DNA of 64,000 nucleotides, taken from Stackebrandtia nassauensis DSM 44728 (GTDB lineage: Bacteria; Actinomycetota; Actinomycetes; Mycobacteriales; Micromonosporaceae). Positions 17,502 to 26,848 of the stretch are shown piece after piece (position 1 is the first letter of the stretch; every line of letters begins with the position of its first letter). The notes beneath the pieces are model-generated. The model saw nothing but the letters and a program-made list of their open reading frames with translations, was not told where the DNA came from and ran no database searches. Made by a program: the position numbers and the translations under genes. The stretch spans positions 4,774,001-4,838,000 of the forward strand of contig NC_013947.1 of NCBI RefSeq assembly GCF_000024545.1. Reading direction: 5' to 3'.

Positions 17502-18515
17502 ATGCCATCGATCAGCCGCCGCGGTCTGCTGTACGGCGCCGGAGTCTCGGCAGCCCTCGCCACCGGAGCCTTCGGGGTCGGGCGGGCGTTCGCCGACTCG
17601 ATTGAGGACACGCCGCGGTTCGACCTGTCTACCGACGCCATCAAGACCAGGTTCTTCGAGAAGCCGCTGAAGTCGGGCAACGTGATGCAGTCCTTCGGGT
17701 TCGACGACACCCGGGACCGGGTGTACCTGGCGCAGGTCATGGATGCCAAGGGTGGCCCCGGTGATCACAACAAGCTGGGCAATTTGTGCGTCAATCAGGC
17801 CACCGTGGACGGCAAGGTGACCGGGTCGATGTATCTGCGGGGGTTCGGGCACGGGGTCGGGATCGGGGTCGAGCCGGACGCCGACGGTGTGGTCGTGTGG
17901 GTCGAGGGCGACGCGTACGACGCCGGGGGTGACTTCACGTTCGGCAGGAAGATCGCGCGGGTGCGGTTCAAGGCGGGTGCCGACGTCAAGTACGCGGACG
18001 TCCCGGAACGGGATCGCTTCGACCCGGTTCCGGGTGCCACCGCGCTGACCCCGGCGCTCGACCTGGAATACGGCCGCATCGGGGTCAAGTACAACGAGGC
18101 CGGGAAGGTGAGGTTCCGGGTCTACGACTTCGCGGAGTTCAAGAACCGGAACTTCACGCCGTTGGCCGAGTTCGACAAACCAGAAGACATCGCCAACCGC
18201 GTGTACTTCCAGGGCTGGACGCTGTTCGGCCGCTACCTGTACACACTGGAGGGTTCGAACTGGGGTAACCAGGGTTCGGTGTACCCCGACGGGAACGTGT
18301 TCCTGTCGAGCGTCGACATCGAGACCGGGCGGATGTCGCAGCACAGCATCACCCGGGCGGCGAAGTTCTTCAAGTACCGCGAGCCGGAGGGGATGGCGGT
18401 CCGGCGGCGCAAGCCGGGCGACCCGCGCAGCGCGGTCATTCACTTCGGGCTGGCCTCGGGGAACAAGGGCGATCGACTGGCGACCCTGTACACGAAGCCC
18501 GCATTCGTCGGCTGA
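17502..18515 (+). CDS. Tat-exported TagC/phage-receptor-binding-like beta protein
   Basis: Predicted secreted protein of 337 aa. The N-terminus has a twin-arginine motif (SISRRGLLYG), a hydrophobic stretch and a likely AFA cleavage site near residue 32. The mature region, with 'MQSFGFDDTRDRVYLAQ', 'GNLCVNQ', 'MYLRGFGHGVGIGVE' and repeated beta-strand segments, matches what I remember of the actinobacterial 'teichoic acid biosynthesis protein C' family, related to a phage receptor-binding beta-propeller. The enzymatic role implied by that name is not established. ATG at 17502 with AAAGGAAG upstream. It probably acts at the cell wall. Confidence 0.72.
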   Translation: MPSISRRGLLYGAGVSAALATGAFGVGRAFADSIEDTPRFDLSTDAIKTRFFEKPLKSGNVMQSFGFDDTRDRVYLAQVMDAKGGPGDHNKLGNLCVNQATVDGKVTGSMYLRGFGHGVGIGVEPDADGVVVWVEGDAYDAGGDFTFGRKIARVRFKAGADVKYADVPERDRFDPVPGATALTPALDLEYGRIGVKYNEAGKVRFRVYDFAEFKNRNFTPLAEFDKPEDIANRVYFQGWTLFGRYLYTLEGSNWGNQGSVYPDGNVFLSSVDIETGRMSQHSITRAAKFFKYREPEGMAVRRRKPGDPRSAVIHFGLASGNKGDRLATLYTKPAFVG

Positions 18516-18566
18516 GCGCGGTGTTAGCCTGCGGGAACGACCATCCACGGATTCAGGGAGTGACCC

Positions 18567-18998
18567 ATGGCCACTGTTCGTACCGCACGCACCAACTGGG
18601 AGGGCGATCTGACCGGCGGCGCCGGTGTCGTCCACTTCGAATCGTCGGGGCGTCCCGACGCCGAGGTCACCTGGGCGGCGCGCTCGCAGGACGCCAACGG
18701 CAAGACCTCGCCGGAGGAACTGATCGCCGCCGCGCACTCGTCCTGCTTCTCGATGGCGCTGTCGGCCGGGCTGGCCAAGGCCGGGACGCCGCCGCAGAGC
18801 CTGGACACCAGCGCGGAGGTCACCTTCGACCCCGCCGCCGGTGGGATCACGAAGATCCGGCTGACGGTGCGCGGTGACGTGCCGGGCATCAGCGCCGAGG
18901 AGTTCAACGCCGCGGCGGCCGACGCCAAGGCGAACTGTCCGGTCAGCAAGGCGCTGGGCGCGGTCCAGGACATCACTGTGGACGCCGCGCTGAAGTAA
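18567..18998 (+). CDS. OsmC/Ohr-family peroxiredoxin
   Basis: Thiol-dependent hydroperoxide reductase of 143 aa. The two catalytic cysteines are Cys60 in HSSCFSMAL and Cys124 in ANCPVSKAL, as in OsmC. The N-terminal Arg-rich strand 'TVRTARTNWEGDL' is also typical. ATG start with a GGGAGTG ribosome site. It is followed by a strong terminator, so it ends its own transcript. Confidence 0.95.
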   Translation: MATVRTARTNWEGDLTGGAGVVHFESSGRPDAEVTWAARSQDANGKTSPEELIAAAHSSCFSMALSAGLAKAGTPPQSLDTSAEVTFDPAAGGITKIRLTVRGDVPGISAEEFNAAAADAKANCPVSKALGAVQDITVDAALK

Positions 18999-19008
18999 GG
19001 ATCCACGA

Positions 19009-19038
19009 GCGTGCCACCGGTTGTTCTCGGTGGCACGC
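19009..19038 (+). terminator. Rho-independent-type terminator after osmC-like gene
   Basis: Perfect 11-bp stem GCGTGCCACCG / CGGTGGCACGC with an 8-base loop, followed by TTTCGTGT. Confidence 0.85.
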
Positions 19039-19052
19039 TTTCGTGTGTACGG

Positions 19053-19157
19053 GTGCGTTTCCGCACGTCAAGTGCGACACGCCGGTTGGCCAAAATAGAT
19101 ACGTGATATGCGCCACTCGGCCGCAACCTTGAAACAGTTATGCTGATGCCCAGCATA
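19053..19157 (+). promoter_or_regulatory. Leader with two inverted repeats upstream of the KamA-like gene
   Basis: The 200 bp before the radical SAM gene hold a GTGCG-TTTC-CGCAC repeat (19053–19066) and TATGCTG-ATGCC-CAGCATA (19139–19157) in a locally AT-richer stretch. The second lies about 85 bp from the start codon and could be an operator. No riboswitch fold was recognised. Confidence 0.35.
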
Positions 19158-19242
19158 GGAAATTCGCATGCTGCGGCGTGCCGTCAGCACCCCCGTCGGT
19201 ACGCGAGCAGGGCGTCAGTAGACAAAGGAGGCTGATCCCACA

Positions 19243-20541
19243 ATGTCGGCACCCACATCCGAATCCGAAGGCCGCCGGTTCCGCGCCTACACGGCACGGC
19301 ACCTGGAGGAACTGTTGACCCGTGCGGGTCTGTCGCCTGAGCAGCGACTGCGCGCCCGGGCCGTGGCCACGGTGCTGCCGTTTCGCACCAACGACTACGT
19401 CATCGACGAGCTGATCGACTGGGACGCGGCTCCCGACGACCCGATCTACCGGCTGGTCTTCCCGCAGGAGGACATGCTGCCCGCCGAGGACGTCAGCAAG
19501 CTGGCCAAGCTGCTGGACGCCGACCCGAAGGGGCCCGAGCTCAAGGCCGAGGTCTTCGCGATCCGCCGCCGCCTCAACCCGCACCCGGCCGGACAGCTGG
19601 ACCTCAACAAGCCGAAGCTCGGCGAGGCGGACATCCCGGGGATGCAGCACAAGTACCCCGAGACCGTCCTGTTCTTCCCGCAGCAGGGCCAGACCTGCCA
19701 CGCCTACTGCACCTACTGCTTCCGGTGGGCCCAGTTCGTCGGCGAGTCCGACCTGAAGATGGCCTCCAACGACATCGACGCGCTGGTCGGGTACATCAAG
19801 GCGCACCCGGAGATCACCAGCGTGCTGATCACCGGCGGCGACGCCATGATCATGGGTGCCCCGGTGCTGCGCCGCTACATCGAGCCGCTGATCCAGCTGG
19901 AGCAGCTGGAGTCGATCCGGATGGGCACCAAGGCACTGGCCTACTGGCCGCAGCGGTTCGTGACCGACCCCGACGCCGACGACACGCTGCGGCTGTTCGA
20001 GGAGGTCTGCGAGAGCGGCAAGAACCTGGCCTTCCAGGCGCACTTCTCGCACACCCGGGAACTGGCGCCGACGATGCTGCACGACGCGGTCAAGCGGATC
20101 CGCGACACCGGCGCCGTCATCCGCACCCAGGCGCCGCTGATCAAGTCCATCAACGACGACCCGCAGGTGTGGTCGGACATGTGGCGCAAGCACCACACGA
20201 TGGGGATGGTGCCGTACTACATGTTCGTCGAGCGCGACACCGGACCGCAGGAGTACTTCGCGGTGCCGCTGGCGCGCGCGTACGACATCTTCCAGGAAGC
20301 GTATTCGCAGGTGTCGGGGCTGTGCCGCACCGTGCGCGGACCGTCCATGTCGGCCGATCCGGGCAAGGTCGCCGTTGACGGCGTCGTCGAGATCAACGGC
20401 ACCCGGGTGTTCGTGCTGCACATGATCCAGGCCCGCGACCCGAAGCTGGTCGGCAAGCCGTTCTTCGCGCACTACGACCCCGACGCGGTGTGGCTGAACG
20501 ACCTCAAACCCGCCTTCGCCGAACGGTTCCCGTTCCAGTAG
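19243..20541 (+). CDS. KamA-family radical SAM enzyme (lysine 2,3-aminomutase-like)
   Basis: Soluble enzyme of 432 aa that would bind a 4Fe-4S cluster through Cys152, Cys156 and Cys159 (CHAYCTYCF) and use S-adenosylmethionine and PLP. 'LITGGDAMIM' corresponds to the GGD region of SAM binding and the overall layout matches lysine 2,3-aminomutase homologues of about 400–470 aa. No beta-lysine degradation genes (such as the 5,6-aminomutase) or EF-P modification genes adjoin it, so the substrate may be lysine, glutamate or another amino acid. ATG with a strong AAAGGAGG site. Confidence 0.85.
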   Translation: MSAPTSESEGRRFRAYTARHLEELLTRAGLSPEQRLRARAVATVLPFRTNDYVIDELIDWDAAPDDPIYRLVFPQEDMLPAEDVSKLAKLLDADPKGPELKAEVFAIRRRLNPHPAGQLDLNKPKLGEADIPGMQHKYPETVLFFPQQGQTCHAYCTYCFRWAQFVGESDLKMASNDIDALVGYIKAHPEITSVLITGGDAMIMGAPVLRRYIEPLIQLEQLESIRMGTKALAYWPQRFVTDPDADDTLRLFEEVCESGKNLAFQAHFSHTRELAPTMLHDAVKRIRDTGAVIRTQAPLIKSINDDPQVWSDMWRKHHTMGMVPYYMFVERDTGPQEYFAVPLARAYDIFQEAYSQVSGLCRTVRGPSMSADPGKVAVDGVVEINGTRVFVLHMIQARDPKLVGKPFFAHYDPDAVWLNDLKPAFAERFPFQ

Positions 20542-20666
20542 CGATCGCAAGTCCACAATGGCGGTCCCGGTTACCCCGGGGCCGCCGTTTCTACGCCCAC
20601 GGGAGTAACCCGATCGCCTCTCGTCGTGTGACGACGACCGGACGGATCTCGGCGAGGCTGGCGGGT

Positions 20667-21218
20667 ATGACAACCGCACCCGTCCGCACTCTCCCGAAAC
20701 CGTTGCGCCGCGGCCTGTTGACGCTGCACGTCATCACCTCGGTCGGCTGGCTGGGCATCAGCTTGGGCAACATCGCGCTGGCCCTGACGGTGTACAACAC
20801 CTCGGATCCGGCGTTGCAGCACTCGATCTACCGGGTGCTGGAGATCGTCGGCAATATCGTGATCCTGCCGATCAGCCTGACCGCCTTCGCCACCGGAGTG
20901 GTGCTGTCGGTGGGCACCCACTGGGGACTGCTGCGGCACAAGTGGGTGCTGATCAAGCTGGTCCTGACACTGGGGACCGTGCTGATGACGTACCTGTCGC
21001 TGGTGCCCGGCCTGCGCGAGAGCGCCGCCATAGTGGACGCCACCGCGCCGGACCGGCTCGCCGACATCGACGGTTCGGGATTGCTGTCCGCCGCGTTCGT
21101 GTCCAGTTCGATCTACACGTTCAACGTCGTGCTGTCGACGTTCAAACCCTGGGGGCGGACACGATGGGGCCGACGGGCCGCCGAGCAGGCACGGACCCGG
21201 GTCGCGGCGCGGGTCTGA
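20667..21218 (+). CDS. DUF2269-like four-helix membrane protein
   Basis: 183-aa integral membrane protein with four hydrophobic helices, about residues 17–43, 60–84, 90–112 and 143–160. 'HVITSVGWLG' in helix 1, with a conserved His, resembles DUF2269 and similar predicted haem- or redox-associated membrane proteins. Function unknown. Start at the ATG at 20667; the upstream open frame is Arg-rich and unlikely to be coding. No operon partner. Confidence 0.65.
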   Translation: MTTAPVRTLPKPLRRGLLTLHVITSVGWLGISLGNIALALTVYNTSDPALQHSIYRVLEIVGNIVILPISLTAFATGVVLSVGTHWGLLRHKWVLIKLVLTLGTVLMTYLSLVPGLRESAAIVDATAPDRLADIDGSGLLSAAFVSSSIYTFNVVLSTFKPWGRTRWGRRAAEQARTRVAARV

Positions 21219-21319
21219 GGTCGGCAGCGGAAGATTTCTCGGCGACGTTGTCAACCTTCCTCGGTCCTCGGGACGTCAGTCTTACCGAAACCCTTAATAA
21301 CCCGAGGAGAACCGCCTTC

Positions 21320-22282
21320 ATGCGCAGACGCACCCTCTTCACCGGGCTGGCCGCCGTGGGCGCCGCCGGTACCGCCGCCGCCGTGTTCGGCCGCTCGGCG
21401 CTGGCCGACAGCGAGGCCGCCGCGGCGAAGGCGAACTACCAGGTGGCCATCACCGAACAGGTGTCCAACAAGGTCATGATCTTCGCGCGCAACAGCAAGT
21501 GGGACAACGCGCACATGCTGCGCAGCTTCCGTCCCGGCGGGGGCGGCGGCTGGTCGAATCTGTCCGATGTGAAGTTCCGGGAGACCCACAAGTACAACAA
21601 CATCGGCCTGTTCACGTGTTCGGGTGGCAATGTCGGCGTCTGGAACCTCAAGTCCGAACGGCACCAGGAGTTCAACGACGTCCTGTGGTGGGCGACGCCG
21701 GGAGGCAACCCGCACGCCATCGAACGCATCCCGCACAACGGTTCGGTGGTGACGGCCAGTTCCAAGGGCTACATCAGCGTCTACGGACCCAAGAGCGCGG
21801 TGATGAGTTCGCTGGGCAAGAAAGCCGTCCAGACCTTCGGACTGCCCGGCGCGCACGGGGTGCTGTGGGACGAGGTCAGCAATCTCCTGTGGGCTGTCGG
21901 CGACAAGACGGTGCGCTCCTACAAGGTCACCGGCTCCGGACGCGGTACCCGGCTGCGGGAGGCCGGAGCGCGGATCAAGCTGCCCGGACTGGGCCACGAT
22001 CTGCAGGCCGACCACAGCAACAAGGGCCGCCTGCTGGTCACCGACACCAAGGGCGTCTACGAGATCACCAAGTCCAATCGGGGCATCCGGGAGATTCGCC
22101 AGGCCGATCACGTCAAGTCCTTCTGCCGACACTCCTCGGGGGAGGCGTTCTGGACCATTCCCAACTGGCCCAAGCCTTCCAACTGGCGGACCAACACCGT
22201 CGGCTTCGACGGCGGCTACTCCCGCAAACGCGGCGGCGCCGGAATCTACAAGGCGCGGCTGTTCTACCCGAAGTACCAGTAG
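21320..22282 (+). CDS. Tat-like exported beta-propeller-type protein (DUF6528-like)
   Basis: Predicted secreted protein of 320 aa with an RRR-containing signal sequence and ALA cleavage site near residue 29. The mature part begins 'AITEQVSNKVMIF' and has regularly spaced segments such as 'NPHAIERIPHNGSVVTASS', 'GAHGVLWDEVSNLLWAVG' and 'GHDLQADHSNKGRLLVTD', suggesting a beta-propeller. These match my memory of the actinobacterial DUF6528 family. Biochemical function unknown. It resembles the 17502 gene in topology but not in sequence. Confidence 0.65.
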   Translation: MRRRTLFTGLAAVGAAGTAAAVFGRSALADSEAAAAKANYQVAITEQVSNKVMIFARNSKWDNAHMLRSFRPGGGGGWSNLSDVKFRETHKYNNIGLFTCSGGNVGVWNLKSERHQEFNDVLWWATPGGNPHAIERIPHNGSVVTASSKGYISVYGPKSAVMSSLGKKAVQTFGLPGAHGVLWDEVSNLLWAVGDKTVRSYKVTGSGRGTRLREAGARIKLPGLGHDLQADHSNKGRLLVTDTKGVYEITKSNRGIREIRQADHVKSFCRHSSGEAFWTIPNWPKPSNWRTNTVGFDGGYSRKRGGAGIYKARLFYPKYQ

Positions 22283-22318
22283 GACGGCACCCCACCGACC
22301 ATCCGCGAGTTACCCCGT

Positions 22319-22363
22319 GTGGACGGTCCCGGCCTGCCAAGTTCTTATTCCGGGGCCGTCCAC
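22319..22363. terminator. Terminator between convergent genes
   Basis: 14-bp stem GTGGACGGTCCCGG / CCGGGGCCGTCCAC with one T/G pair and a 17-base loop, followed by TTCT on the + strand. It lies in the 136-bp gap between the DUF6528-like and HAD genes. Confidence 0.65.
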
Positions 22364-22418
22364 TTCTCGCGTCAATCGCGGGCGAGCGGCAATCGCGTTG
22401 GCGTGGCGGGGTCGGCGC

Positions 22419-23090
22419 TCAGCGGGACAGCTCGGCGTGGACGTGGCGCAGCCGCTCCACGTCGACGCCGTCGAGGGTGTCGAGCACCGTCACCCCGGAG
22501 CGGGGCGGGATCGGGACTTCGCTGGGGACCGCCAGTACCGGGCTGCCCGCGGCGTGGGCGCTGGCCACTCCGGTGGGGGAATCCTCGATGGCCAGGCAGT
22601 CGGCGGGGCTGAGCCGCAGCGTCTTCATCGCGGTCAGGTAGGGCTCGGGATCGGGTTTGTTGTGGGTGACCTCGTCGCCCACGACGGTGGCGTCGAAGTG
22701 GTGGGCGCCGATAGTCTCGATGATGACGTCGACGAGTTCGCGGCCGGTGGCCGTCACCAGCGCGGTGGCCAGGCCGCGCGAGCGGACCTCGTGCAGCAGT
22801 TCCTGGGCGCCGGGGCGCCACACCACACCGTCGGCGAAGATCTCCTTCATCCGGCCGATCAGCCAGGCGGCGCTGTCGTCGATGCCGGAGAACGGCAGCC
22901 CGAAGGCGGTGTGCACCACCTCCATGGACTCGCGCTGGTCCATGCCCACCAGCTGGAGCCGCAGCGAGTTGGTCAGCTCGCCGCCCAGCCGCTGGCACAG
23001 TTCGCGCAGGCCCACGGCCCACAGCTTCTCGGAGTCCATGAGCGTGCCGTCCATGTCGAACAGGACGGCCGACAGTTCACCGTTGGGCAT
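22419..23090 (-). CDS. HAD-superfamily phosphatase (beta-phosphoglucomutase-like)
   Basis: Soluble phosphatase of 223 aa. Motif I DMDGTLMDSE (nucleophile Asp near residue 12), motif II Thr in 'ALVTATGRE', motif III Lys in 'HNKPDPEPY' and motif IV 'LAIEDSPTG' are intact. The helical cap after motif I is typical of subfamily IA (PGM/phosphoglycolate-like). Substrate probably a small phosphorylated metabolite. Separate transcript from metH, 117 bp away on the same strand. Confidence 0.9.
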   Translation of the reverse strand: MPNGELSAVLFDMDGTLMDSEKLWAVGLRELCQRLGGELTNSLRLQLVGMDQRESMEVVHTAFGLPFSGIDDSAAWLIGRMKEIFADGVVWRPGAQELLHEVRSRGLATALVTATGRELVDVIIETIGAHHFDATVVGDEVTHNKPDPEPYLTAMKTLRLSPADCLAIEDSPTGVASAHAAGSPVLAVPSEVPIPPRSGVTVLDTLDGVDVERLRHVHAELSR

Positions 23091-23207
23091 CTGCCACCAC
23101 TGCCTTTCAAGCCTGGGCCGGAACTAGCAGCCTAAAGACCCTCGACGGCGAGAAGTGAACAGTCTGCCGAACAGTGCGCTACTTCTCTACTTCGCTTCGG
23201 CTTCGCC

Positions 23208-26200
23208 TCACTTGGCGTTGAAGTACGACGCCTCCGGGTGGTGGACGACGATCGCGTCGGTGGACTGTTCGGGGGTGAGCTGGAACTCCTCGGTCAGTTC
23301 GACGCCGATGCGGTCCGGCCGCAGGATCGCCACCGTCTTGGCGCGGTCCTCCAGGTCGGGGCAGGCGGCGTAGCCGAAGGAGTAGCGGCACCCGTGGTAG
23401 TCCACTTTGAGCATGCCGTCGAGATCGTTCGGGTCGAAGTCGGCCACCGACTTGCCGTCCGGACGGGTCCACTCGGCGCGCATCCGCTTGTGCCAGTACT
23501 CGGCCAGCGCCTCGGTCAGCTGGACCGACAGGCCGTGTACCTCCAGGTAGTCGCGGTAAGCGTGCTGCGCGAACAGTTTCGCGGTGTAGTCGCTGGCGGC
23601 GCTGCCGATCGTCACCAGCTGCATGCCGATGACGTCCAGTTCGCCGGACTCCTTGGGACGGAAGAAGTCCGCGATGCACAGGCGGCGTTCCCGGCGCTGG
23701 CGCGGGAAGGCGAAGCGGGCGCGTTCGCTGTGGCCGTTCTCGTCCAGCACCACCAGGGTGTTGCCCTCGGAGTAGCACGGGAAGTAGCCGTAGACGACCG
23801 ACGGGTCCAGGACCTTGTCGGTGGCCAGCCGGTCCATCCAGTACCGCAGCCGGGGACGGCCCTCGGTCTCGACGAGCTCCTCATAGGAGGGGCCGTCCTT
23901 GCCGCGCGAGGGCTTCAGGCCCCACTGGCCCAGGAAGGTGGCGCGTTCGTCGAGCATGGCCGCGTAGTCGGCGGTGGGGACGCCCTTGATGACCCGGGTG
24001 CCGAAGAACGGCGGCCGGGGCACCGGGTTGTCGGTGGCGACGTCGGAACGCACCGAGTCGTCGTCAAGGGAGGGACCGGACTCGGCCTTGACGGCCGCGT
24101 GCCGGGCGCGCCGTTCGCGGCGTTGCGCGATCTTGGCCTCGCGTTCCTCGTCGACCACCGCCACGCCGGTACGGCGCGCGGTCATGACGCGTTCCATCAG
24201 CGACAGGCCCTCGAAGGCGTCCTTGGCGTAGTGGACCTCGCCCTCGGCGAACATCTCGCGCAGGTCGTCCTCGACGTAGGAGCGGGTCAGCGCCGCGCCT
24301 CCCAGCAGCACCGGCCAGCGGCCCGCGACGCCGCGCGACATCATCTCGGCGAGGTTCTCCTTCATGATGACGGTGCTCTTGACCAGCAGACCAGACATGC
24401 CGATGGCGTCGGCGTTGTGCTGTTCGGCGGCGTCGACGATCGCGTTGATCGGCTGTTTGATGCCGATGTTGACGACGCTGTATCCGTTGTTGGACAGGAT
24501 GATGTCGACCAGGTTCTTGCCGATGTCGTGCACGTCGCCCTTGACGGTGGCCAGCACGATCGTGCCCTTGCCCTCGGAGTCGGCCTTCTCCATGTGCGGT
24601 TCCAGGTAGGCCACGGCGGTCTTCATGACCTCGGCGGACTGGAGCACGAACGGCAGCTGCATCTGGCCGGAGCCGAACAGTTCGCCGACGGTCTTCATGC
24701 CGTTGAGCAGGGTGTCGTTGACGATGTCCAGCGCGGAGCGCTCGACGAGGGCGGCGTCGAGGTCGGCCTCCAGGCCGTTGCGCTCGCCGTCGATGACGCG
24801 CCGTTCCAGCCGTTCGTTGAGCGGCAGCGCCGCCAGTTCCTCGGCGCGGGACGCGCGGGCCGAGGCCATGTCGACGCCCTCGAACAGCTCGATGAAGCGC
24901 TGCAACGGGTCGTAGCCCTCGCGGCGCCGGTCGTAGACCATGTCGAGGGCGACCTGACGGTGCTCCTCCTCGATCTTCGACATCGGCAGGATCTTGGAGG
25001 CGTGGACGATGGCGCTGGTCAGTCCGGCCTCGACGCACTCGTGCAGGAACACCGAGTTGAGCACCTGCCGGGAGGCCGGGTTGAGGCCGAAGGACACATT
25101 GGAGATACCCAGGGTGAAGTTGATGCCGGGGTAGCGTTCGGCGATGCCGCGGATCGCGTCGATGGTCTCGATGCCGTCGCGGCGGGTCTCCTCCTGGCCG
25201 GTGGAGATCGGGAAGGTCAGGGCGTCGACGAAGATGTCGGACACTCGCATGCCCCAGTTGTCCACCAGGTCGTCGATGGTGCGCGCGGCGATCTCGATCT
25301 TGCGGTCGGCAGTGCGGGCCTGGCCCTCCTCGTCGATGCACATGACCACGACGGCGGCGCCGTGCTCGACGATCGCGGGCATCGCCTTGGCGTAGCGGGA
25401 GTTGGGGCCGTCGCCGTCCTCGAAGTTCACCGAGTTGACGATGCAGCGGCCGCCCAGCGACTCCAGTCCGGCCTCGATGACGCCCGGTTCGGTGGAGTCC
25501 AGCATGATCGGCAGCGTGGACGCGGTGGCGAACCGTCCGGCCAGCTCCCGCATGTCGTCGCGGCCGTCGCGGCCGACGTAGTCGACGCACAGGTCCAGAA
25601 GGTGAGAACCGGCGCGGGCCTGGTCGCGGGCGATGTCGACGCACTTGTCCCAGTCGGCGGCCAGCATCGCCTCGCGGAAAGCCTTGGAGCCGTTGGCGTT
25701 GGTGCGTTCACCGACGTTGAGGATGCTGGCGTCCTGCTTGAACGGGACGTGGTGGTAGACCGAGGAGACGCCGGGTTCGTCGGCGATGGTGCGGCGCACC
25801 GGTTCGCGCTGGCCGACCCGCTCGTAGACCTGGCGGATGTGCTCGGGCGTGGTGCCGCAGCAGCCGCCCACCAGCGCCACCCCGAACTCCTGCGCGAACT
25901 CGTCGATGGCCTCGGTGAACTTGGGCGGCGTCATCGGGAAGATCGCGCCGTTGGGGCCAAGCTCCGGCAGCCCGGCGTTGGGCATCACCGACAGCGGGAT
26001 GCGGGAGTACTGCGACAGGTACCGCAGGTGCTCGCTCATCTCGGCGGGGCCGGTGGAGCAGTTGAGCCCGATCAGGTCCACCTTCAGCGCGGCCAGCGCC
26101 GTCAGGGCGGCACCGATCTCGCTGCCGACCAGCATGGTGCCGGTGGTCTCCACGGCCACCGAGGCGATGATCGGCACCTGGATGCCTTCGGCCTTCATGG

Positions 26201-26729
26201 CGCGCTGGGCACCGACGATCGCGGCCTTGGTCTGCAACAGGTCCTGCGAGGTCTCGACGATCAGCGCGTCGGCGCCGCCGAGGATCAGTCCGGCGGCGTT
26301 CTCCAGGTAGGCGTCGCGCAGCACCGCGTACGGAGCGTGGCCGAGGGTGGGCAGCTTGGTGCCGGGGCCGATGGAGCCCAGCACGAACCGGGGGCGGTCG
26401 GGGGTGGAGTGGCCGGAGGCGACCTCCTTGGCCAGTTCGGCGCTGCGCTGCGACAGCTCCCGGATCCGGTCGGCGATGTCGTACTCGCCGAGGTTGGTCA
26501 TGTTGGAGCCGAAGCTGTTGGTCTCGACCATGTCGGCCCCGGCGGCGAAGTACGCGTCGTGAATGTCACGCACCACGTCCGGGCGTGACACGTTGAGAAT
26601 CTCGTTACAGCCTTCGAGACCCTCGAAGTCGTCGATCTCGAGCTGGGCATCCTGCAACATGGTGCCCATGGCCCCGTCGGCGACGAGGATGCGGTGCTTG
26701 AGGGCGCTCAGGAACGGATTCTCAGACAT
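23208..26729 (-). CDS. metH: Cobalamin-dependent methionine synthase
   Basis: Makes methionine from homocysteine and 5-methyltetrahydrofolate, 1173 aa, full length. Homocysteine-binding domain with zinc cysteines in 'GLNCSTGP' and 'GGCCGTTPEH' (about 1–320); pterin-binding domain from 'NVGERTNANGSK'; cobalamin domain with 'VKGDVHDIGKNL' (DxHxxG ligand); C-terminal reactivation domain with 'RYSFGYAACPDL'. Start at the ATG at 26729 with a GGGGGAC site; the open frame beyond it overlaps the divergent promoter. Only 119 bp separate it from the PAC2 gene and I see no cobalamin riboswitch there. Same order (metH–PAC2) as I recall in mycobacteria. Confidence 0.97.
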   Translation of the reverse strand: MSENPFLSALKHRILVADGAMGTMLQDAQLEIDDFEGLEGCNEILNVSRPDVVRDIHDAYFAAGADMVETNSFGSNMTNLGEYDIADRIRELSQRSAELAKEVASGHSTPDRPRFVLGSIGPGTKLPTLGHAPYAVLRDAYLENAAGLILGGADALIVETSQDLLQTKAAIVGAQRAMKAEGIQVPIIASVAVETTGTMLVGSEIGAALTALAALKVDLIGLNCSTGPAEMSEHLRYLSQYSRIPLSVMPNAGLPELGPNGAIFPMTPPKFTEAIDEFAQEFGVALVGGCCGTTPEHIRQVYERVGQREPVRRTIADEPGVSSVYHHVPFKQDASILNVGERTNANGSKAFREAMLAADWDKCVDIARDQARAGSHLLDLCVDYVGRDGRDDMRELAGRFATASTLPIMLDSTEPGVIEAGLESLGGRCIVNSVNFEDGDGPNSRYAKAMPAIVEHGAAVVVMCIDEEGQARTADRKIEIAARTIDDLVDNWGMRVSDIFVDALTFPISTGQEETRRDGIETIDAIRGIAERYPGINFTLGISNVSFGLNPASRQVLNSVFLHECVEAGLTSAIVHASKILPMSKIEEEHRQVALDMVYDRRREGYDPLQRFIELFEGVDMASARASRAEELAALPLNERLERRVIDGERNGLEADLDAALVERSALDIVNDTLLNGMKTVGELFGSGQMQLPFVLQSAEVMKTAVAYLEPHMEKADSEGKGTIVLATVKGDVHDIGKNLVDIILSNNGYSVVNIGIKQPINAIVDAAEQHNADAIGMSGLLVKSTVIMKENLAEMMSRGVAGRWPVLLGGAALTRSYVEDDLREMFAEGEVHYAKDAFEGLSLMERVMTARRTGVAVVDEEREAKIAQRRERRARHAAVKAESGPSLDDDSVRSDVATDNPVPRPPFFGTRVIKGVPTADYAAMLDERATFLGQWGLKPSRGKDGPSYEELVETEGRPRLRYWMDRLATDKVLDPSVVYGYFPCYSEGNTLVVLDENGHSERARFAFPRQRRERRLCIADFFRPKESGELDVIGMQLVTIGSAASDYTAKLFAQHAYRDYLEVHGLSVQLTEALAEYWHKRMRAEWTRPDGKSVADFDPNDLDGMLKVDYHGCRYSFGYAACPDLEDRAKTVAILRPDRIGVELTEEFQLTPEQSTDAIVVHHPEASYFNAK

Positions 26730-26836
26730 GTCCCCCAGCCTAGGCGGTATGGGGTGCGTCCGGAAACAGCATGTTCGCGTGATTTTCGATCCGGCGCGCG
26801 GCCCGAGCCGTCCGTGAAAGCGATGTGGGCAGCACG

Positions 26837-26842
26837 TACCCT
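26837..26842 (+). promoter_or_regulatory. Putative -10 for a leaderless PAC2 transcript
   Basis: TACCCT lies six bases before the GTG at 26849, the spacing expected when transcription starts at the initiation codon. There is no ribosome site between them. Confidence 0.45.
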
Positions 26843-26848
26843 TGCCGG

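Noticed and set aside
26730-26848. Cobalamin riboswitch upstream of metH
   Set aside because: The 119-bp divergent gap is too short and no B12-box-like sequence was seen.
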